Positions 8,744 through 16,854 of a DNA stretch of 64,000 nt are shown piece by piece. Origin of the DNA: Streptomyces filamentosus (GTDB taxonomy: Bacteria > Actinomycetota > Actinomycetes > Streptomycetales > Streptomycetaceae); NCBI RefSeq assembly GCF_014654895.1, contig NZ_BNBE01000001.1:3556501-3620500 (forward strand). The letters are read 5' to 3'. The translations under genes were made by a program, and so were the position numbers. Numbering within the stretch: position 1 is the stretch's first letter; each line of letters begins with the position of its first letter. The notes beneath the pieces were generated by a model. It was not told where the DNA came from and searched no databases. It saw only the letters and a program-made list of their open reading frames with translations.

Positions 8744-8765
8744 TATGGTGGAAACTACTTTCCGA
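8744..8765 (+). promoter_or_regulatory. IclR-like palindrome and -10 before malic enzyme
   Basis: TATGGT (8744-8749) fits a -10 box, although no -35 is obvious. It abuts the palindrome GGAAACTACTTTCC (8750-8763), whose arms resemble the IclR-family operator TGGAAA..TTTCCA but with a four-base centre. The 120-base leader from here to the malic enzyme start also contains several small stems but matches no riboswitch I recognise. Confidence 0.4.
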
Positions 8766-8884
8766 AAACGAAATGACCGCATTACCTGCTACCGGCAGGT
8801 AGGTGCGACCATCGGAGGGCGCAAGCCGGGCGACCAGCCGGGGCGGCGTAGCAACGAAGCTAGGGAAAGCAGAGGAACCCGGTC

Positions 8885-10300
8885 ATGGCAACGGCGCCCA
8901 GCGTCTCGTACTCGATGACGGTCCGCCTGGAGGTGCCCGCGAGCGGCACCGCCGTCTCGCAGCTCACCGCGGCTGTCGAGTCCCACGGCGGATCCGTGAC
9001 CGGTCTCGACGTCACCGCATCCGGCCACGAGAAGCTCCGGATCGACGTCACCGTCGCCGCGACCTCCACCGCGCACGCCGACGAGATCGTCGAGCGGCTG
9101 CGGGACATCGAGGGCGTCGTCCTCGGCAAGGTCTCCGACCGCACGTTCCTGATGCACCTCGGCGGCAAGATCGAGATGGCGTCCAAGCACCCCATCCGGA
9201 ACCGCGACGACCTCTCGATGGTCTACACCCCGGGCGTCGCCCGCGTGTGCATGGCCATCGCCGAGAACCCCGAGGACGCCCGCCGCCTCACCATCAAGCG
9301 CAACACGGTCGCGGTCGTCACCGACGGCTCCGCCGTGCTGGGCCTGGGCAACATCGGCCCGCTGGCCGCCATGCCCGTCATGGAGGGCAAGGCCGCCCTC
9401 TTCAAGCGCTTCGCCGGCATCGACGCCTGGCCGATCTGCCTGGACACCCAGGACACCGACGAGATCGTCTCCATCGTGAAGGCGATCGCCCCCGGCTTCG
9501 CGGGCATCAACCTGGAGGACATCTCCGCGCCCCGCTGCTTCGAGATCGAGGCCCGGCTCCGCGAGGCCCTCGACATCCCGGTCTTCCACGACGACCAGCA
9601 CGGCACCGCCATCGTCGTGCTCGCCGCCCTCACCAACGCGCTCCGCGTGGTCGGCAAGGGCATCGGGGACGTCAAGGTCGTCATGTCGGGCGCCGGCGCG
9701 GCCGGCACGGCCATCCTCAAGCTGCTGATCGCCGCGGGCGTCAAGCACGCCGTCGTCGCCGACATCCACGGCGTCGTGCACGCCGACCGCGAGGACCTGG
9801 TGGAGGCCCCGGCCGACTCGCCGCTGCGCTGGATCGCCGACAACACCAACCCGGAGGGCGTCACCGGCACCCTCAAGCAGGCCGTCGTCGGCGCGGACGT
9901 CTTCATCGGCGTCTCGGCCCCGAACCTGCTGGGCGCCGAGGACGTGGCCGCGATGGCCGAGGGCTCCATCGTGTTCGCGCTCGCGAACCCGGACCCGGAG
10001 GTCGACCCGGCCGCCGCCCGGCAGACCGCCGCGGTGGTCGCCACCGGCCGCTCGGACTTCCCGAACCAGATCAACAACGTCCTGGTCTTCCCCGGCGTCT
10101 TCCGCGGCCTGCTGGACGCCCAGTCCCGGACGGTCAACACCGAGATGATGCTCGCGGCCGCCACCGCCCTCGCGGACGTCGTCACCGAGGACGAGCTGAA
10201 CCCGAACTACATCATCCCGTCGGTCTTCAACGACAAGGTCGCGGGCGCCGTGGCCGGGGCGGTCAGGAACGCCGCCAAGGCGGCGGGCGCGGGCGCCTGA
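8885..10300 (+). CDS. NAD-dependent malic enzyme with ACT domain
   Basis: The enzyme oxidatively decarboxylates malate to pyruvate, feeding acetyl-CoA and NAD(P)H pools. The 471-residue protein starts with an ACT-like domain (residues about 8-80), then the malic enzyme core: YTPGVARVC with the catalytic tyrosine near residue 113, the metal-binding FHDDQHGT segment near 235-242, and the Rossmann motif MSGAGAAGTA near 267. The ACT-bearing form is usually NAD-specific in actinomycetes; that is family inference. Transcribed alone, with a hairpin after the gene. Confidence 0.92.
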   Translation: MATAPSVSYSMTVRLEVPASGTAVSQLTAAVESHGGSVTGLDVTASGHEKLRIDVTVAATSTAHADEIVERLRDIEGVVLGKVSDRTFLMHLGGKIEMASKHPIRNRDDLSMVYTPGVARVCMAIAENPEDARRLTIKRNTVAVVTDGSAVLGLGNIGPLAAMPVMEGKAALFKRFAGIDAWPICLDTQDTDEIVSIVKAIAPGFAGINLEDISAPRCFEIEARLREALDIPVFHDDQHGTAIVVLAALTNALRVVGKGIGDVKVVMSGAGAAGTAILKLLIAAGVKHAVVADIHGVVHADREDLVEAPADSPLRWIADNTNPEGVTGTLKQAVVGADVFIGVSAPNLLGAEDVAAMAEGSIVFALANPDPEVDPAAARQTAAVVATGRSDFPNQINNVLVFPGVFRGLLDAQSRTVNTEMMLAAATALADVVTEDELNPNYIIPSVFNDKVAGAVAGAVRNAAKAAGAGA

Positions 10301-10613
10301 GCGTGTCGCGATTCGCGGAGCCGTAAACCCGCCTTTAGGGTGGCTTTTCGGCTCCGCACCGTTTGCGGGGAGTCGACGCTACGTCATCGGCAGGGGGATG
10401 CGACGCTTTTCGTGTGACCCCAGAGGGTGCCGGATTGGCGTTCCCGCCGCTGGTGGGGGCAGGATGCTCCCCCGAGGACTTCGTCCAGGGGGGAACCCCC
10501 AGGGCGCGAGGGATCGCGCGAGGCAGACCCGGGTCCGGGGACTGTCCGAGGCCCCTGGCAGCATCGGCTTCGATCTCACGCCTCACAGGCAAGAAGAACA
10601 CGGGAGTAACAAC
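10301..10613. other. Intergenic region between malic enzyme gene and hup
   Basis: No credible gene is present. The stretch 10456-10501 is a cluster of three adjacent dyads: GGGGG...CTCCCCC, GGAC-TTC-GTCC, and GGGGGGAACCCCC. This arrangement resembles the short extragenic palindromic elements scattered through Streptomyces chromosomes. A promoter for hup must lie here but no convincing -35/-10 pair was found. Confidence 0.5.
10315..10357 (+). terminator. Possible terminator after malic enzyme gene
   Basis: GCGGAGCCG (10315-10323) pairs with CGGCTCCGC (10349-10357); a smaller ACCC/GGGT stem lies in the loop, and TTTT precedes the right arm. This forms a branched hairpin just after the gene. 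Confidence 0.45.
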
Positions 10614-10895
10614 ATGAACCGCAGTGAGCTGGTGGCCGCGCTGGCCGACCGCGCCGAGGTGACCCGCAAGGACGCCGACGCCGTGCTGGCCGCCCTCGCC
10701 GAGACCGTCGGCGAGGTCGTCGCCAAGGGCGACGAGAAGGTCACCATCCCCGGCTTCCTGACCTTCGAGCGCACCCACCGTGCCGCTCGCACCGCTCGTA
10801 ACCCGCAGACCGGCGACCCGATCAACATCCCGGCCGGCTACAGCGTGAAGGTCTCCGCGGGCTCGAAGCTCAAGGAAGCCGCCAAGGGCAAGTAA
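10614..10895 (+). CDS. hupA: HU-family nucleoid DNA-binding protein
   Basis: The 93-residue protein covers the whole HU fold: MNRSELVAALADRAEVTRKD helices, a dimerisation core with VTIPGFLTFE, the DNA-clasping arm RTARNPQTGDPINIPAGYSV, and the C-terminal helix. HU bends and compacts DNA as a dimer. The length is that of the short vegetative HU form, not the long lysine-rich HupS type. ATG 10614 has GGAG nine bases upstream; longer upstream frames lack HU similarity. Convergent with murA; a 15-bp terminator separates them. Confidence 0.95.
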   Translation: MNRSELVAALADRAEVTRKDADAVLAALAETVGEVVAKGDEKVTIPGFLTFERTHRAARTARNPQTGDPINIPAGYSVKVSAGSKLKEAAKGK

Positions 10896-10915
10896 GCGGC
10901 CTGTAGGCGCACGAA

Positions 10916-10949
10916 AAGGGCGGCCACCCCCTCGGGGGTGGCCGCCCTT
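10916..10949. terminator. Bidirectional terminator hup/murA
   Basis: AAGGGCGGCCACCCC (10916-10930) pairs with GGGGTGGCCGCCCTT (10935-10949) around a CTCG loop. AT ends on both sides make it usable for both convergent genes. Confidence 0.85.
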
Positions 10950-10994
10950 CCGTTCGCCCGGCAGAAGGCCCCGCAGGGCCTTCCGCCGGAAGCG

Positions 10995-12341
10995 CTACAC
11001 GAGCGCGCCGCCCGGCAGCTCGACCTTCGCGCCCAGCTCGACGAGCTTCTCCATGAAGTTCTCGTAGCCGCGGTTGATCAGGTCGATGCCGTGGACCCGG
11101 CTCGTGCCCTGGGCGGCCAGGGCCGCGATCAGGTACGAGAAGCCGCCGCGCAGGTCGGGGATGACCAGGTCGGCGCCCTGGAGCTTCGTCGGGCCGCTGA
11201 CGACCGCCGAGTGGAGGAAGTTCCGCTGGCCGAAGCGGCAGTCGGAGCCGCCCAGGCACTCGCGGTACAGCTGGATGTGGGCACCCATCTGGTTCAGCGC
11301 CGAGGTGAAGCCGAGCCGGGACTCGTACACCGTCTCGTGGACGATGGAGAGGCCGGACGCCTGCGTCAGGGCGACGACCAGCGGCTGCTGCCAGTCGGTC
11401 TGGAAGCCGGGGTGGACGTCGGTCTCCAGGTGGATCGCGTTCAGCGAGCCGCCCGGGTGCCAGAAGCGGATGCCCTCGTCGTCGATCTCGAAGGCGCCGC
11501 CGACCTTCCGGTACGTGTTGAGGAAGGTCATCATCGAGCGCTGCTGGGCGCCGCGCACGTAGATGTTGCCGCCGGTGGCCAGCGCCGCGGAGGCCCACGA
11601 GGCCGCCTCCAGGCGGTCCGGGAGCGCCCGGTGGGTGTAGCCGTCGAGCTTGTCGACACCGGTGATCCGGATGGTCCGGTCGGTGTCCATGGAGATGATG
11701 GCGCCCATCTTCTGCAGGACGCAGATCAGGTCCTCGATCTCCGGCTCCACCGCCGCGTTCGACAGCTCGGTGACGCCCTCGGCGAGGACGGCGGTGAGCA
11801 GCACCTGCTCGGTCGAGCCGACCGAGGGGTACGGGAGGCGGATCTTGCAGCCGCGGAGGCGCTGCGGGGCCTCCAGGTACTGGCCGTCGTCCCGCTTCTC
11901 GATGGTCGCGCCGAACCGGCGGAGCACGTCGAAGTGGAAGTCGATCGGCCGGCCGCCGATGTCGCAGCCGCCGAGGCCCGGGATGAAGGCGTGGCCGAGG
12001 CGGTGCAGCAGCGGGCCGCAGAAGAGGATCGGGATGCGCGACGAACCGGCGTGGGCGTCGATGTCGGCGACGTTGGCGGACTCGACGTGCGTCGGGTCGA
12101 GCACCAGCTCGCCGGGCTCCTCGCCGGGACGGACGGTCACGCCGTGCAGCTGGAGCAGCCCGCGGACGACGCGGACGTCGCGGATGTCCGGCACGTTGCG
12201 CAGCCGGCTCGGACCGCTGCCGAGGAGGGCGGCGACCATCGCCTTGGGCACGAGGTTCTTCGCGCCGCGGACGCGGATCTCGCCTTCCAGCGGGGTTCCG
12301 CCGTGGACAAGCAGTACGTCTTGGCTGTCTGTGCCGGTCAT
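10995..12341 (-). CDS. murA: UDP-GlcNAc 1-carboxyvinyltransferase
   Basis: MurA adds enolpyruvate from PEP to UDP-GlcNAc, the first committed step of peptidoglycan synthesis. The 448-residue protein has KNLVPKAMVAALL at the UDP-sugar site and the active-site loop GGCDIGGRPID, with the nucleophilic cysteine at residue 126. The TDWQQP segment carries the conserved aspartate. Cysteine at this position predicts fosfomycin sensitivity, unlike mycobacterial MurA. The ATG (MTGTDSQ) is chosen; the in-frame extension upstream looks non-coding. Streptomyces often have two MurA paralogues, so this may be one of a pair. Confidence 0.94.
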   Translation of the reverse strand: MTGTDSQDVLLVHGGTPLEGEIRVRGAKNLVPKAMVAALLGSGPSRLRNVPDIRDVRVVRGLLQLHGVTVRPGEEPGELVLDPTHVESANVADIDAHAGSSRIPILFCGPLLHRLGHAFIPGLGGCDIGGRPIDFHFDVLRRFGATIEKRDDGQYLEAPQRLRGCKIRLPYPSVGSTEQVLLTAVLAEGVTELSNAAVEPEIEDLICVLQKMGAIISMDTDRTIRITGVDKLDGYTHRALPDRLEAASWASAALATGGNIYVRGAQQRSMMTFLNTYRKVGGAFEIDDEGIRFWHPGGSLNAIHLETDVHPGFQTDWQQPLVVALTQASGLSIVHETVYESRLGFTSALNQMGAHIQLYRECLGGSDCRFGQRNFLHSAVVSGPTKLQGADLVIPDLRGGFSYLIAALAAQGTSRVHGIDLINRGYENFMEKLVELGAKVELPGGALV

Positions 12342-12629
12342 GAATCTCGCGTTCCGGAGTCGTCGGTCGGGTGGCCAGAGAAAAGGGTAAGGGGCCATTG
12401 GACCCCGATCGGGCCCCTCGGGGTGCCTGGCAGACGTAATGAATTCGGCACAACACCCTCTGTCTCCGCGATCTTGCGGACTGTCACCGTCCGCTTGCTC
12501 CGGAGGGGTGGTCCGGGCGGTCCCGTCCCGTCCCTTCCGACCTGCGGGGCTCGTCCCCGCCTTCCCCGCTTTCCCGGGTTTCCGCCCGAGAACCCCCGCA
12601 CGCGCCGAAGATGCGGGATCATGTGTCGC

Positions 12630-13190
12630 ATGACCGAGGTGTCCTCGCTCACAGGACGGCTGCTCGTGGCCACCCCCGCCCTCGCGGACCCGAACTTCGA
12701 CCGCGCGGTGGTGCTGCTGCTCGACCACGACGACGAGGGCTCGCTCGGCGTGGTCCTCAACCGGCCCACCCCCGTCACCGTCGGCGACGTCCTCGCCGCC
12801 TGGGCGGAGCTCGCCGGCGAACCGGGCGTCGTCTTCCAGGGCGGTCCCGTCTCCCTCGACGCGGCCCTCGGCCTCGCCGTCATCCCCGGCGACGAGGGCC
12901 CGCTCGGCTGGCGCCGGGTCTTCGGCGCGATCGGGCTCGTCGACCTGGAGACCCCGCCCGAGCTCCTCGGCCCCGCCCTCGGCGCCCTGCGGATCTTCGC
13001 CGGGTACGCGGGCTGGGGCCCCGGCCAGCTGGAGGAGGAGCTCACCGAAGGCGCCTGGTACGTCGTCGAGTCCGAACCCGGCGACGTCTCCTCGCCCACC
13101 CCCGAGACCCTCTGGCGGCAGGTCCTCCGCCGCCAGCGCGGCGACCTCGCGATGGTCGCCACCTATCCCGACGACCCTTCGCTCAACTGA
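12630..13190 (+). CDS. YqgE/AlgH family protein
   Basis: The 186-residue protein has the family start LTGRLLVATPALADPNFDRAV, the LNRPT segment and the FAGYAGWGPGQLEEEL block. The fold is known structurally but its biochemical role is not settled; Gram-negative homologues affect transcription of alginate genes. ATG 12630 is preferred over ATG 12621 because the conserved block begins immediately after it; the ribosome site is weak for both. The 288-base gap to divergent murA is G/C-rich and shows no clear promoter. Confidence 0.88.
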   Translation: MTEVSSLTGRLLVATPALADPNFDRAVVLLLDHDDEGSLGVVLNRPTPVTVGDVLAAWAELAGEPGVVFQGGPVSLDAALGLAVIPGDEGPLGWRRVFGAIGLVDLETPPELLGPALGALRIFAGYAGWGPGQLEEELTEGAWYVVESEPGDVSSPTPETLWRQVLRRQRGDLAMVATYPDDPSLN

Positions 13191-13219
13191 GCCCCGCGGC
13201 TTTCAGTACCCTTGGGCGC

Positions 13220-13513
13220 ATGAGCACTCTTGATCCCGATCGCGGGGCAGGTACGGGAACCCTCGTAGAGCCGACGCCGCAGGTGTCCCACGGCGACGGC
13301 GACCACGAGCGCTACGCCCATTACGTCCAGAAGGACAAGATCATGGCGAGTGCCCTCGACGGCACTCCCGTCGTCGCACTCTGCGGGAAGGTCTGGGTGC
13401 CGGGTCGCGACCCCAAGAAGTACCCGGTCTGCCCGATGTGCAAGGAGATCTACGAGTCCATGGGCTCGGGCGGGGACAAGGACAAGGGCGGCAAGGACGG
13501 CAAGGGGAAGTAA
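13220..13513 (+). CDS. DUF3039 small zinc-ribbon-like protein
   Basis: The 97-residue protein matches the actinobacterial DUF3039 family: HERYAHYVQKDKIMASALDG, then ALCGKVWVPGRDPKKYPVCP with cysteines spaced C-x16-C-x2-C, likely to bind metal. The lysine/glycine-rich tail is low complexity. Function unknown. It lies 29 bases after the YqgE gene and shares its terminator, so the two are probably co-transcribed. Confidence 0.88.
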   Translation: MSTLDPDRGAGTGTLVEPTPQVSHGDGDHERYAHYVQKDKIMASALDGTPVVALCGKVWVPGRDPKKYPVCPMCKEIYESMGSGGDKDKGGKDGKGK

Positions 13514-13530
13514 CCCCTCCGGCTCCGCCG

Positions 13531-13582
13531 GGAACGGCCCCCGTCGCGCGCACCACCAGGTGCGCGCGACGGGGGCCGTTCC
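13531..13582 (+). terminator. Very long perfect terminator hairpin
   Basis: A 24-bp perfect stem (13531-13554 with 13559-13582) encloses the loop ACCA. It closes the yqgE-DUF3039 unit. Confidence 0.9.
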
Positions 13583-13611
13583 GCGTTTCCGGGGCCCCGC
13601 GCCGGGGGCGA

Positions 13612-13627
13612 AGTGGTCGAGACCTCT
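13612..13627 (+). promoter_or_regulatory. DasR-type operator (dre) before ABC operon
   Basis: AGTGGTCGAGACCTCT closely matches the DasR box AGTGGTCTAGACCACT, with both GGTC and GAGACC arms kept. It touches the -35 box of the promoter below. DasR is the GntR regulator that responds to glucosamine-6-phosphate. Confidence 0.7.
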
Positions 13628-13655
13628 TGTCGTGATCGCCGGGCCCGCCTAACCT
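13627..13655 (+). promoter_or_regulatory. SigHrdB-like promoter of ABC/hexosaminidase operon
   Basis: TTGTCG (13627-13632), a 17-base spacer and TAACCT (13650-13655) form a good housekeeping promoter. A downstream dyad CGTTGC (13686-13691) / GCAACG (13699-13704) lies in the leader and could bind a second, LacI- or ROK-like, regulator. Confidence 0.6.
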
Positions 13656-13726
13656 CACCGCTGTTGTTGTGCAATACGAAACGCCCGTTGCGCATGTTGC
13701 AACGCACAGCTCGGAGGGGAACCGCC

Positions 13727-15031
13727 ATGAAGCTTCCTGCCCGGATCACCGCCCCCGTCGCCCTGCCGCTCGCCGCCGCCGTCCTGGCCGCCTGCGCCCC
13801 ACAGACCTCCGCCCCCGCCGCCGGCGGCGACGAGAAGAGCGGCACCCTGCGCGTCTGGCTCTTCCAGGAGGTCGCCAACCAGCCCAAGGAGAAGGTCGTC
13901 GACGCAGCCGTCGCCGCCTTCGAGAAGGACCACCCCGGCACGGAGGTCGAGGTCGAGTACATCCCCGTCGAGACCCGCGCCCAGCGCGTCAAGGCGGCCT
14001 TCAACGACCCCAAGTCCGCACCCGACGTCATCGAGTACGGCAACACCGACACCGCCGGCTACGTGAAGGACGGCGGACTCGCCGACGTCACCGCCGAGTT
14101 CACCGCCTGGGACGAGGCGAAGGACACCGACCCCACCGCCCGCGAGTCCGTCACCGTCGGAGGCAAGGTCTACGGCGCCCCGCTCTTCGTCGGCCTGCGC
14201 GCCCTCTACTACCGCACCGACGTCTTCACCGACCTCGGTCTCACCGCCCCCAAGACGCAGGACGAACTCGTCGCGACCGCGAAGAAGATACGCAAGGCCA
14301 GGCCCGAGCTGTACGGCATCGCCGTCGGCGGCGCCTACACCTACGGCGCCCTGCCCTTCGTCTGGGCCGCCGGCGGCGACCTCGCCACCAAGGACGCCTC
14401 CGGCGCCTACAAGGCCGCCCTGAACGGCGACGCCGCCGTCCGGGGCCTCACCACCTACACCTCGCTCCTCGGCGACGACAACTGCCCCGCCGCCACCTGC
14501 GCCCAGATGGGCGGCAACGCCACCGTCACCGCCTTCGCCGCCGGCAAGGCCGCCATGGCCATCGGCGGCGACTTCAGCCACGCCGCCGTCGAGGCCGGCC
14601 AGGTCAAGGGCAAGTACGCCGTCGTCCCGCTGCCCGGCACCACCCCCGGCTCCATCGCCCCCGCCTTCGCAGGCGGCAACAACATCGGCGTGCTCAGGTC
14701 CACCTCGCACCGCACCCTCGCCGTCGAGCTGATGAAGGACCTCACCGGCAAGGAGACCCAGGGCAGGCTCTTCGACGCCATGGGCTTCCTCCCCACCTTC
14801 ACCGACGTCCGCGCCACCGCCGCCGAACGCCGCCCCTTCGTGAAGCCCTTCATCGACACCCTCGCCGCCGGCACCAAGTTCGTGCCCGCCACCGCCGCCT
14901 GGGGCCGCATCGACTCCTCGCTCGTCGTCCCCACGATGCTCCAGGAGATCGCCAGCGGCCGTAAGGGCGTGAAGGCCGCCGCCGACGACGCGGCGAAGAA
15001 GATGGACGCGGCCTTCGCCGAGGCGGGCTGA
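13727..15031 (+). CDS. Sugar ABC transporter substrate-binding lipoprotein
   Basis: The 434-residue protein has a lipoprotein signal with LAAC and lipid-attachment Cys23, then a family 1 solute-binding fold (LRVWLFQEVANQPKEKVVDA; VIEYGNTDTAGY; FAAGKAAMAIGGDF). It captures a carbohydrate outside the membrane for the two permeases encoded next. The downstream hexosaminidase and the DasR-like box suggest an amino sugar such as chitobiose or GlcNAc. GGAGGGG precedes ATG 13727. An upstream extension exists but lacks a signal. No ATPase gene follows; a shared ATPase such as MsiK would be needed. Confidence 0.9.
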   Translation: MKLPARITAPVALPLAAAVLAACAPQTSAPAAGGDEKSGTLRVWLFQEVANQPKEKVVDAAVAAFEKDHPGTEVEVEYIPVETRAQRVKAAFNDPKSAPDVIEYGNTDTAGYVKDGGLADVTAEFTAWDEAKDTDPTARESVTVGGKVYGAPLFVGLRALYYRTDVFTDLGLTAPKTQDELVATAKKIRKARPELYGIAVGGAYTYGALPFVWAAGGDLATKDASGAYKAALNGDAAVRGLTTYTSLLGDDNCPAATCAQMGGNATVTAFAAGKAAMAIGGDFSHAAVEAGQVKGKYAVVPLPGTTPGSIAPAFAGGNNIGVLRSTSHRTLAVELMKDLTGKETQGRLFDAMGFLPTFTDVRATAAERRPFVKPFIDTLAAGTKFVPATAAWGRIDSSLVVPTMLQEIASGRKGVKAAADDAAKKMDAAFAEAG

Positions 15032-15036
15032 CCCGC

Positions 15037-16005
15037 ATGACCCTCACCGCCCCCGCCCCGCCCCCGTCCGCGAGCGCCGGGAAGACCCCCGGCCGCCGCC
15101 CCCGGAGCCGTACCGGCGAGAACCGCACCGGCACCTCCGCGTGGACCCCCTGGCTCTACCTCCTGCCCGCCCTCGCCGTACTCGGCGCCCTCCTCGTCTA
15201 CCCCGTCTACCAACTGGGCCTGATCTCCTTCCTGGAGTACACCCAGGCCCAGGTCAGCGGCGGCGAACCCACCTCCTTCCAGGGCCTCGGCAACTACACG
15301 GCCCTCTTCACCGACCCGCAGTTCCGCCAGGTCCTGCTCGCCACCGTCGTCTTCGCCGCCGCCTGCGTCGCCGGCACCCTCGCCGTCGGCTGCGCCCTCG
15401 CCGTCCTCCTCACCCGCGTCCGGGCCCTGCCCCGGCTCGCCCTGATGCTCGCCGCGCTCGGTGCCTGGGCCACCCCCGCCGTCACCGGCTCCACCGTCTG
15501 GGTCTTCCTCTTCGACGCCGACTTCGGCCCCGTCAACAAGCTCCTCGGCCTCGGCGACTTCTCCTGGACCTACGGGCGGTACAGCGCCTTCGCGCTCGTC
15601 CTCCTCGAAGTCGTCTGGTGCTCGTTCCCCTTCGTGATGGTCACCGTCTACGCCGGGATCCGGGCCGTCCCCGCCGAGGTCCTGGAGGCCGCCGCCCTCG
15701 ACGGCGCCTCCCCGTGGCGGATCTGGCGCTCCGTGACCGCGCCACTGCTCCGCCCGATCCTCGCCGTCGTCACCATCCAGTCCGTCATCTGGGACTTCAA
15801 GGTCTTCACCCAGATCTACGTCATGACGGGCGGAGGCGGCATCGCCGGCCAGAACCTCGTCCTCAACGTCTACGCCTACCAGCAGGCATTCGCCTCCTCC
15901 CAGTACAGCCTGGGCGCGGCGATCGGCGTCGTCATGCTGCTGATCCTGCTCGCCGTGACCCTGGTGTACCTGCGGATCCTGCGCCGACAGGGGGAGGAAC
16001 TGTGA
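15037..16005 (+). CDS. Sugar ABC transporter permease (MalF-type)
   Basis: The 322-residue protein has a basic, proline-rich cytoplasmic N-terminus (about 40 residues), then six membrane spans and the ABC-permease EAA loop (EAAALDGASPWRIWRSVTAP, about residues 215-234) that docks on the ATPase. It starts five bases after the binding-protein gene and overlaps the next permease by four bases, so the genes are translationally coupled. Confidence 0.92.
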   Translation: MTLTAPAPPPSASAGKTPGRRPRSRTGENRTGTSAWTPWLYLLPALAVLGALLVYPVYQLGLISFLEYTQAQVSGGEPTSFQGLGNYTALFTDPQFRQVLLATVVFAAACVAGTLAVGCALAVLLTRVRALPRLALMLAALGAWATPAVTGSTVWVFLFDADFGPVNKLLGLGDFSWTYGRYSAFALVLLEVVWCSFPFVMVTVYAGIRAVPAEVLEAAALDGASPWRIWRSVTAPLLRPILAVVTIQSVIWDFKVFTQIYVMTGGGGIAGQNLVLNVYAYQQAFASSQYSLGAAIGVVMLLILLAVTLVYLRILRRQGEEL

Positions 16006-16850
16006 CCGCCCTCCGCATCCCCGGCGTCCGCCGCCCCGGGCGGCTGCTCGCCGAGGCCGCCGCCCTGCTCACCGCCGCCGTCGTCGCCTTCCCGCTCTAC
16101 TGGATGGTGCTCTCGGCGTTCAAACCGGCCGGCGAGGTCCAGTCGACCGAACCCCGGCCCTGGACCCTCTCCCCGTCCCTCGACTCCTTCCGGCGGGTCT
16201 TCGAGCAGCAGGACTTCGGCCGCTACTTCCTCAACAGCCTGCTGGTGGCGACCACGGTGGTGCTCGCCTCCGCCGTCGTCGCCTTCCTCGCGGCGACCGC
16301 CGTCACCCGCTTCCGCTTCCGCTTCCGCACCACGATCCTCGTCATGTTCCTGGTGGCACAGATGGTCCCGGTGGAGGCGCTGACCATCCCGCTGTTCTTC
16401 CTCATGCGGGACGCCGGACTCCTCAACACCCTCGGCTCGCTCGTCCTGCCCCACCTCGCCTTCTCGCTGCCCTTCGCGATCTGGATGCTGCGCGGCTTCG
16501 TCCGGGCCGTGCCCGAGGCCCTGGAGGAACAGGCCCGCATCGACGGCGCGAGCCACGCCCGCTTCCTGTGGACGATCCTCTTCCCGCTGGTCCTCCCCGG
16601 CCTCGTCGCCACCAGCGTCTTCTCGTTCATCTCCACCTGGAACGACTTCCTCTTCGCCAAGTCGTTCCTCATCAGCGACACCTCGCAGTCCACCCTCCCG
16701 ATGGCACTGCTCGTCTTCTTCAAGCCCGACGAGAACGACTGGGGGGGAATCATGGCCGGATCGACCGTGATGACGATCCCGGTGCTCGTCTTCTTCGTAC
16801 TCGTACAGCGCCGCCTGGTCTCCGGACTCGGCGGAGCGGTGAAGGACTGA
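16002..16850 (+). CDS. Sugar ABC transporter permease (MalG-type)
   Basis: The 282-residue membrane protein completes the heterodimeric channel. The EAA loop is EEQARIDGASHARFLWTILF (about residues 175-194). Six spans are visible. GTG 16002 overlaps the stop codon of the preceding permease (GTGA). The hexosaminidase gene follows after four bases, showing a four-gene operon. Confidence 0.92.
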   Translation: MTALRIPGVRRPGRLLAEAAALLTAAVVAFPLYWMVLSAFKPAGEVQSTEPRPWTLSPSLDSFRRVFEQQDFGRYFLNSLLVATTVVLASAVVAFLAATAVTRFRFRFRTTILVMFLVAQMVPVEALTIPLFFLMRDAGLLNTLGSLVLPHLAFSLPFAIWMLRGFVRAVPEALEEQARIDGASHARFLWTILFPLVLPGLVATSVFSFISTWNDFLFAKSFLISDTSQSTLPMALLVFFKPDENDWGGIMAGSTVMTIPVLVFFVLVQRRLVSGLGGAVKD

Positions 16851-16854
16851 CGTG

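Noticed and set aside
8765..8884. Known riboswitch class before malic enzyme
   Set aside because: Compared from memory with c-di-GMP, c-di-AMP, SAM, cobalamin, ZTP and guanidine classes; no conserved core matched.
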